From the NCBI GenBank assembly GCA_051294375.1, contig CM119268.1, positions 16,756,467-16,820,466 of the forward strand: a stretch of 64,000 nucleotides of DNA. The letters are read 5' to 3'. The position numbers and the translations under genes were made by a program. The notes under the pieces were generated by a model. That model made no database searches. It was not told the origin of the DNA and saw only the letters and a program-made list of their open reading frames with translations. This document shows, one piece after another, positions 59,050-64,000 of the stretch; position 1 is the stretch's first letter; each line of letters begins with the position of its first letter. Origin of the DNA: Paraspadella gotoi (lineage: Eukaryota > Chaetognatha).

Positions 59050-60596
59050 TCCATTTTATCCTCTCCGTTTCTTTTTGCCCTTGACCGGGAGCGTGGCTAT
59101 TACCTATTCAAGGTCAGGAGGAGATGGAGTAAAACGAGGAGGAGGAGGAAAAGGAGCAGAACTGGAGGAGCAAAAGGAGCAAGAGAGGAGAGCCGAGCCA
59201 CGTCGGAGGTGGACCAGATACCCAAAGAGGGAGACAGAGTGAGAGAGGATCGATATAATGTGACTGGAATTCTTATGGTCTCCCTGGGAATTTCATCTCT
59301 CTCTCTTTCTTTCTCTTTCTCTTTCAACATAGAACACAATATGAGAACTTCATGCAATTTTTTTCTCAACCTCTCTTTTTCTCTCCTTTTTACCTTTTCC
59401 GTTTCTTTCCTTGCTTTTTTTCACTTCTTTTTCACTCGCCCCTTCTATCTCACAGTTTCACAAGCCGCATCAGGAATCGTCCCTTCATTTTCTATCCTTT
59501 GTCTCTTTAATTTTCGCTTCTGCCTTCACTCCTCATTTATTGCCAAGGTTTTCCCCTTTTTTCTTTTCCCTTCTCGTTTTTTTGCCAACGATGTTTTTCA
59601 ATTACTATGTATCGCGATTTTGTTTGTTTTACTAATCTCTATACTTACACTCAAGTATTTTCATTGACTCTAATTTGCACGTTTTGCCACTTACAAAAAT
59701 AGATTAACCAGCGATGGAAATTAGACATTTAACTAACATTAACCTTGACTTTTCTTTCTTCCGTTTTTATGAACAATTTTGTTAGAGCGTTCACAGCAGT
59801 AGACAGGGGCATTTTCAAAGCTGTCGGCGGCCGGCGTTCGGCGTTGTTTCGACGTTTAAATACTGTTAACAGAAAACTTTTACTGTCATTTTTAATTCAC
59901 TGAATTCAATTGTAAATTTTTTGCTTCATTTTATAACAAACAAAAATAATCCTTTCTCAAGACTAAAAGCCAACAAATATTGCAAATTCATCGAGGGACG
60001 AACTATTTTTTTTCCTCACCCTTTCCTGAATGCTACTCTTCTTCTTTCTAAAATCTTATTATCGCACTACCACGCAACTACTCCTCCCAATACATCTGAT
60101 TCTTTTTCTCCCAATCGGCTCACTCCTCGCTTGTTTCTGCGCTGAATCGGCTGCGATATCGAATGTCATTTTCGGATTCCTATTTCTCTCTTTCGGAATC
60201 CTTCGCGCATTTTCTCGGTCTTGCAAGAGTCGTCCCCATTTCTCGATGTCATTCCTAATTCCCATTTCGCGATGTCATTCCTAATTGCCCGCTTCCGTAA
60301 AGTCTTTTCACGTCCGGGTCACCGGTTACCAATATCAGAGTCATGCTCTTACGAATTCTGCCCATCAGGATATACTCTGTTTCTGTCCTACCTATCACCA
60401 ACTGGAGTTTTCCCCAAGAGACAATCTGATCCTATTTGACGAAACCGTTTAACCATTGACCCATTTACCGGGGAGACTACTCGTTCAACCGGCTTGTTCG
60501 CGGACATGAATATTTTTGACCCAGCTCGATGCTTGTACTGATGAGTGGAAAATGGTAGAGGCTGTCATTCGATCTCTCTCATTGTCTTTCCCTTCC

Positions 60597-60626
60597 CTCT
60601 CTCTCTCTCTCTCTTTTTCTCTCTCT

Positions 60627-60698
<72 letters not shown>
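60597..60698. repeat. CT microsatellite
   Basis: CT array with TTTCT interruptions. Confidence 0.93.
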
Positions 60699-60700
<2 letters not shown>

Positions 60701-60878
60701 CACTCTCCTTCCCGCTTTAAATTTCACTCGACTAAGGATCTCTCTCCATGTCGCCCGGATTCAATGGGAGCCTTTTATGCGCATAATCTTCCCTACGAAT
60801 GACAGTCGATGCCTAAAAACATGGAGGGGGTTTGAGAGAGTGTGTGAGACAATGAGCGGCGGTGAATTTCGATTACCT

Positions 60879-60904
60879 CTCTCTCTCTCTCTCCTCTCTC
60901 TTCT

Positions 60905-60977
<73 letters not shown>

Positions 60978-60988
60978 CTCTCTTTCTT
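60879..60988. repeat. CT microsatellite
   Basis: Interrupted CT array. Confidence 0.93.
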
Positions 60989-61314
60989 TCATATCAACTG
61001 TCAAAATTTCTTTTCTTGAAACAAGAAAGGTATTCAATTCTTCGTAATCTCCTTGGCGAATCTCTAATTTGGTGCAAAGAAAATGGCTGGAGAGAAGACG
61101 AAACAAGTTCAGGGAAATGAGACTTTAAAAGGCAAAGTTGATTTTGTCGTTTAGTTAAAAATGTGGGACTCGTGGGAGCTATATGTATATTGTATAACTA
61201 TAAAAATAAAGTTATGATGTTTTATCTTTCTTTTCGCTGCATTCTAAAGGTAAATAAGAAAAGATAAATTAAAAAAAGGAAATTTAACCCAGTAAGTGGA
61301 TAAATTATTGAGTA

Positions 61315-61766
61315 GATTTGTAGCTTCCGATCCCTGGCACCAAAATTATACTTGTTGAATTACTTATATTAAAAGGAAGCTAATATTTAGTAGATCATCT
61401 CGGAATGATAGCAACGCCTTTTGTTTATATATTGATCACCTATAAATCAGATCGACAGCACCAATTAGGATATTGGTGACCTCTTGTGATCAAGTCAATG
61501 TTATTAAGATTCTTTTGGTTCTTTCTCATTCAAGACCTGTTCCTATCAAATGATTAACGGTGCCAGGGTACCCACAAAAATAACCTACAACTGGTGAGCC
61601 CAACGTGATTCGAACACGCAACCTTCTGATCTGATTTATAGGTGATCAATATATAAACAAAAGGCGTTGCTATCATTCCGAGATGATCTACTAAATATTA
61701 GCTTCTTTTTAATATAAGTAATTCAACAAGTATAATTTTGGTGCCAGGGATCGGAAGCTACAGATT
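61315..61766 (+). mobile_element. Foldback LTR-retrotransposon relic: LTR, tRNA-Trp antisense PBS region, inverted partial LTR
   Basis: LTR-like segment 61319-61589 has matching termini TGTAG...CTACA. Two bases later begins a primer binding site, TGGTGAGCCCAACGTGATT (61592-61610). The complementarity to a eukaryotic tRNA-Trp 3' half, recalled from memory, runs on to GATCTG at 61633, about 42 nt. Segment 61628-61762 is then an inverted copy of LTR positions 61453-61319 (134 of 135 bases match by eye) and ends exactly at the LTR 5' terminus. The whole is flanked by GATT (61315-61318 and 61763-61766), a 4-bp target duplication as in Gypsy-type integration. No gag or pol is present. Confidence 0.75.
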
Positions 61767-61782
61767 ATTTCTAGAAAGTTTT

Positions 61783-61917
61783 CTAATGAGGATTAATAAA
61801 AAATGTCTAATGTCTAATGTCTAATGAGGATTAATAAAAAATGTCTAATGTCTAATGTCTAATGAGGATTAATAAAAAATGTCTAATGTCCAATGTCTAA
61901 TGAGGATTAATAAAAAA
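61783..61917. repeat. 38-bp tandem repeat, about 3.5 copies
   Basis: Units start at 61783, 61821, 61859 and 61897 with 'ctaatgaggattaataaa' and then two or three ATGTCTA phrases. The copies are nearly identical, so the array is young. Confidence 0.92.
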
Positions 61918-62315
61918 AACGATGGAATAAAAAAAACAAAAAAAACAACGACGGAATGGAAATGAAGAAGAAGAGAAAACAGGAAAAAGGAGAAGTAAGG
62001 GAAGAAAGAAAAACGGGTAAGTCTTCTTTTCTCCGCGGAAGGACGAGTGGGAGGTGAGTTTAATGACGCGGAAAATGAGTTACAACTCGGAATGACCGAC
62101 TCGTAAACCGGAGAAAACCGAAGTGGGAGAGTGAGCACTCAGCAGTTGGGTGGGAGTGGGGACTCAAACTTCTCTTGCGGAATTGCAATTTTTCTCGAAA
62201 TGTTTTCTTTCTGTTTTCCTTTGTTTTTTTTTCTTAAACTTCTTTTCATTCTGAAATAACACAGAAACTTGATATTTTTTTTTTTAAGTTTTTTTCCTTT
62301 CTTGCATTAGTAGCA

Positions 62316-62319
<4 letters not shown>

Positions 62320-62403
<84 letters not shown>

Positions 62404-62420
62404 GCTCTCTCTCTCCCTCA
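62320..62420. repeat. CT microsatellite
   Basis: CT array with a short CCCTCG interruption near its end. Confidence 0.95.
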
Positions 62421-62939
62421 TTGTTTGTCTCAAAGAAGCATAAAACGATCGTTTATCCTCAACCAGGTGTTATCCATATTGCCTCCCCCCTGTCGTCAGG
62501 TGACAGGCGACCGACGATGGAAGCTTTAGCGATAAAAGGCCGATAACGAAAAACCCGTTAAGAACTCGATAATAGCGCAATCACATTAGGGACAACGAAT
62601 TTATAAAAGGCAGGAAGAAGCAGCGGCTGGTTTAATGTTTTTGTTGGATGATTCATCGGTCGGTGGTTTACAATATTTTGTAATCAATACAAAAAATTCC
62701 TATCATTCCATACGGTAATTGAAGAAAAAAAGAAAGGTTAAGTGCTTCCACCTGCAAGACAAAGCCCAAAATCTGATTTCTTGCTCTTCCTTCAGGTATT
62801 ATGTCTCACTGTCATAACGTCATACCGTAACTGTATTATGTAATCGAGATGTCGTGCTATCAGGGAACTCATGTCCGTATCTTCCTATCCCGCTGCCCCA
62901 TCAAATGGCTATTCTCTCGTCTTAACAAACTAACGACCC

Positions 62940-63002
62940 CCCCCTCTCTCTCTCTCTCTCTCTCTCAATCTCTCTCGTACGTCTCTCTGCTCTCTCTCTC
63001 AT
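62940..63002. repeat. CT-rich microsatellite
   Basis: Interrupted CT array. Confidence 0.85.
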
Positions 63003-64000
63003 ATCTGACTATCCTCTCTCTTCTCTTCTCTTCCTCCAATCCCTAAATTTGTAAAAAATTTGTCGAATCGGAATAGCGCCCCATTTTCGTTTGACCCACA
63101 AAAATAAAAACGGAGCGGCGCTCGTTTCTTGATCCCTGGGACGAAGGAGGAGAACCGAGTGAATTTCCCCCGGATGCAAAGTGGGAAAGAAATTTGGGCT
63201 AAAGTTCGGTCGGTTTCTGGGAGGCATAAGGATTCGTTTTATATTTGTCGATACCATATCGTACGTACGTTTTTCTTATACTACTGGTTCCGTACAGTGA
63301 TAAAAATATTAAATTGGTACAACCGATAAAAAAATATATATGAGGAATGCTCACTGTAAATCTCTGGAGCAAATACTACCGCATATGCGCTTTTTCGGTT
63401 GGAAGGAATCGCAGACGGCGAAAGCGACGCGCGCCATTTTGAAACGAAGAGGGCGCGGAGGTCAGGCCTTCTCCAATTTCAACGCGCAGTAGCTCAACCG
63501 ATTTTTATGGCATATCACGTAATACGAATATCATGTGAATGTTATTACTTGTATCATTCGAACAAAAGGTACCCCTTTGTGGTTTTAAATCATAATCTCA
63601 AATTCAAGTCAATTACACGCAACGCCGAACCGGAAAAGGCTTTCCAGCTGCGACGCCAGAAATAGAGCGCCAACCAAAGGTTCGAAACTTCGGTGCCTGT
63701 GGTGCAACAGTCTAGTTCCTTCGAATTTAGAGCGAAGCAGAAAGTAGACGAACAATGGAAAATTCGGTTTCGCAAAGGAATTTAATTTAAATTTGTGACA
63801 AATCGTTGGAAATCGTGGAATAGAAAACGTTTCGAGTCGAAACGTGGAATCCTTTCCGAATCAAAGGGAACCGTTGCCTGACAATTTGAATGGGTAGTAA
63901 GAGGACGCCAATAATCTGGGCGACCATTAGACCAAGATACTTTGATTCAATTGAAGTTACAACTGCAATGTTGACAGATGGTATCAGAAATATCACTCCA
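63003..64000. other. Terminal kilobase, no gene recognised
   Basis: Moderate GC at 63390-63720, with short open frames on both strands but no splice-bounded or family-like exon that I can support. Confidence 0.4.

Noticed and set aside
58906-59667. Long plus-strand frame with an Arg-rich middle segment
   Set aside because: The ends are CT-repeat and T-rich translation; the middle is open in other frames too and has no motif.
61592-61633. A tRNA-Trp gene or pseudogene
   Set aside because: Only the 3' half is present, in antisense to the LTR, includes the CCA complement, and starts 2 nt after the LTR end, so a primer-binding-site origin explains it better.

Overview
This is 64 kb of AT-rich animal nuclear DNA. 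It has long introns with GT-AG junctions, more than 25 CT/GA microsatellites, diverged interspersed repeats, an LTR-retrotransposon relic, and two recognisable multi-exon genes, both on the minus strand. The nuclear-receptor and von Willebrand D (VWD)/cystine-knot gene families show it is a metazoan. A protostome invertebrate is likely, but nothing here fixes the species or phylum.

Layout. (1) About 1-8.5 kb, minus strand: the 5' part of a nuclear receptor gene. Three exons (2699-3463, 1753-1887, 1-201) splice in phase to give a Ser/Pro-rich A/B domain and a complete DNA-binding domain. The ligand-binding domain must lie beyond coordinate 1. A GC-rich exon at 8304-8496 is splice- and phase-compatible and probably encodes more of the A/B region. 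(2) About 8.5-24 kb: no confident gene. It holds microsatellites, a 58-bp palindrome, hammerhead-like motifs, SINE-like fragments and a few candidate orphan exons. (3) 24.4-45.0 kb, minus strand: one complete gene with seven coding exons and a predicted 5' UTR exon behind a TATA box. It encodes a secreted protein of about 4528 aa: signal peptide, mucin-like Ser/Thr region, three VWD-C8-TIL modules, about 26 copies of a cysteine-rich repeat of about 105 aa, VWC-like modules and a C-terminal cystine knot. This is the plan of gel-forming mucins, VWF and hemolectin, but with a large private repeat array. Twenty of the repeats sit in one uninterrupted 7.6-kb exon. (4) 45-64 kb: mostly non-coding and microsatellite-rich. 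It has a candidate 62-aa membrane smORF, a few candidate terminal exons, a minisatellite made of nuclear-receptor DR1 half-sites, and at 61.3-61.8 kb a foldback LTR insertion.

The two genes have no obvious functional link: one is a transcription factor, the other an extracellular matrix or mucus-type protein. The most unusual structure is the foldback LTR element. It looks like a snap-back reverse-transcription product: an LTR, then about 42 nt antisense to a tRNA-Trp 3' half, then an inverted LTR copy, all between GATT target duplications. It was reconstructed by eye and not checked by alignment. Single orphan exons given below 0.4 confidence are leads, not gene calls.
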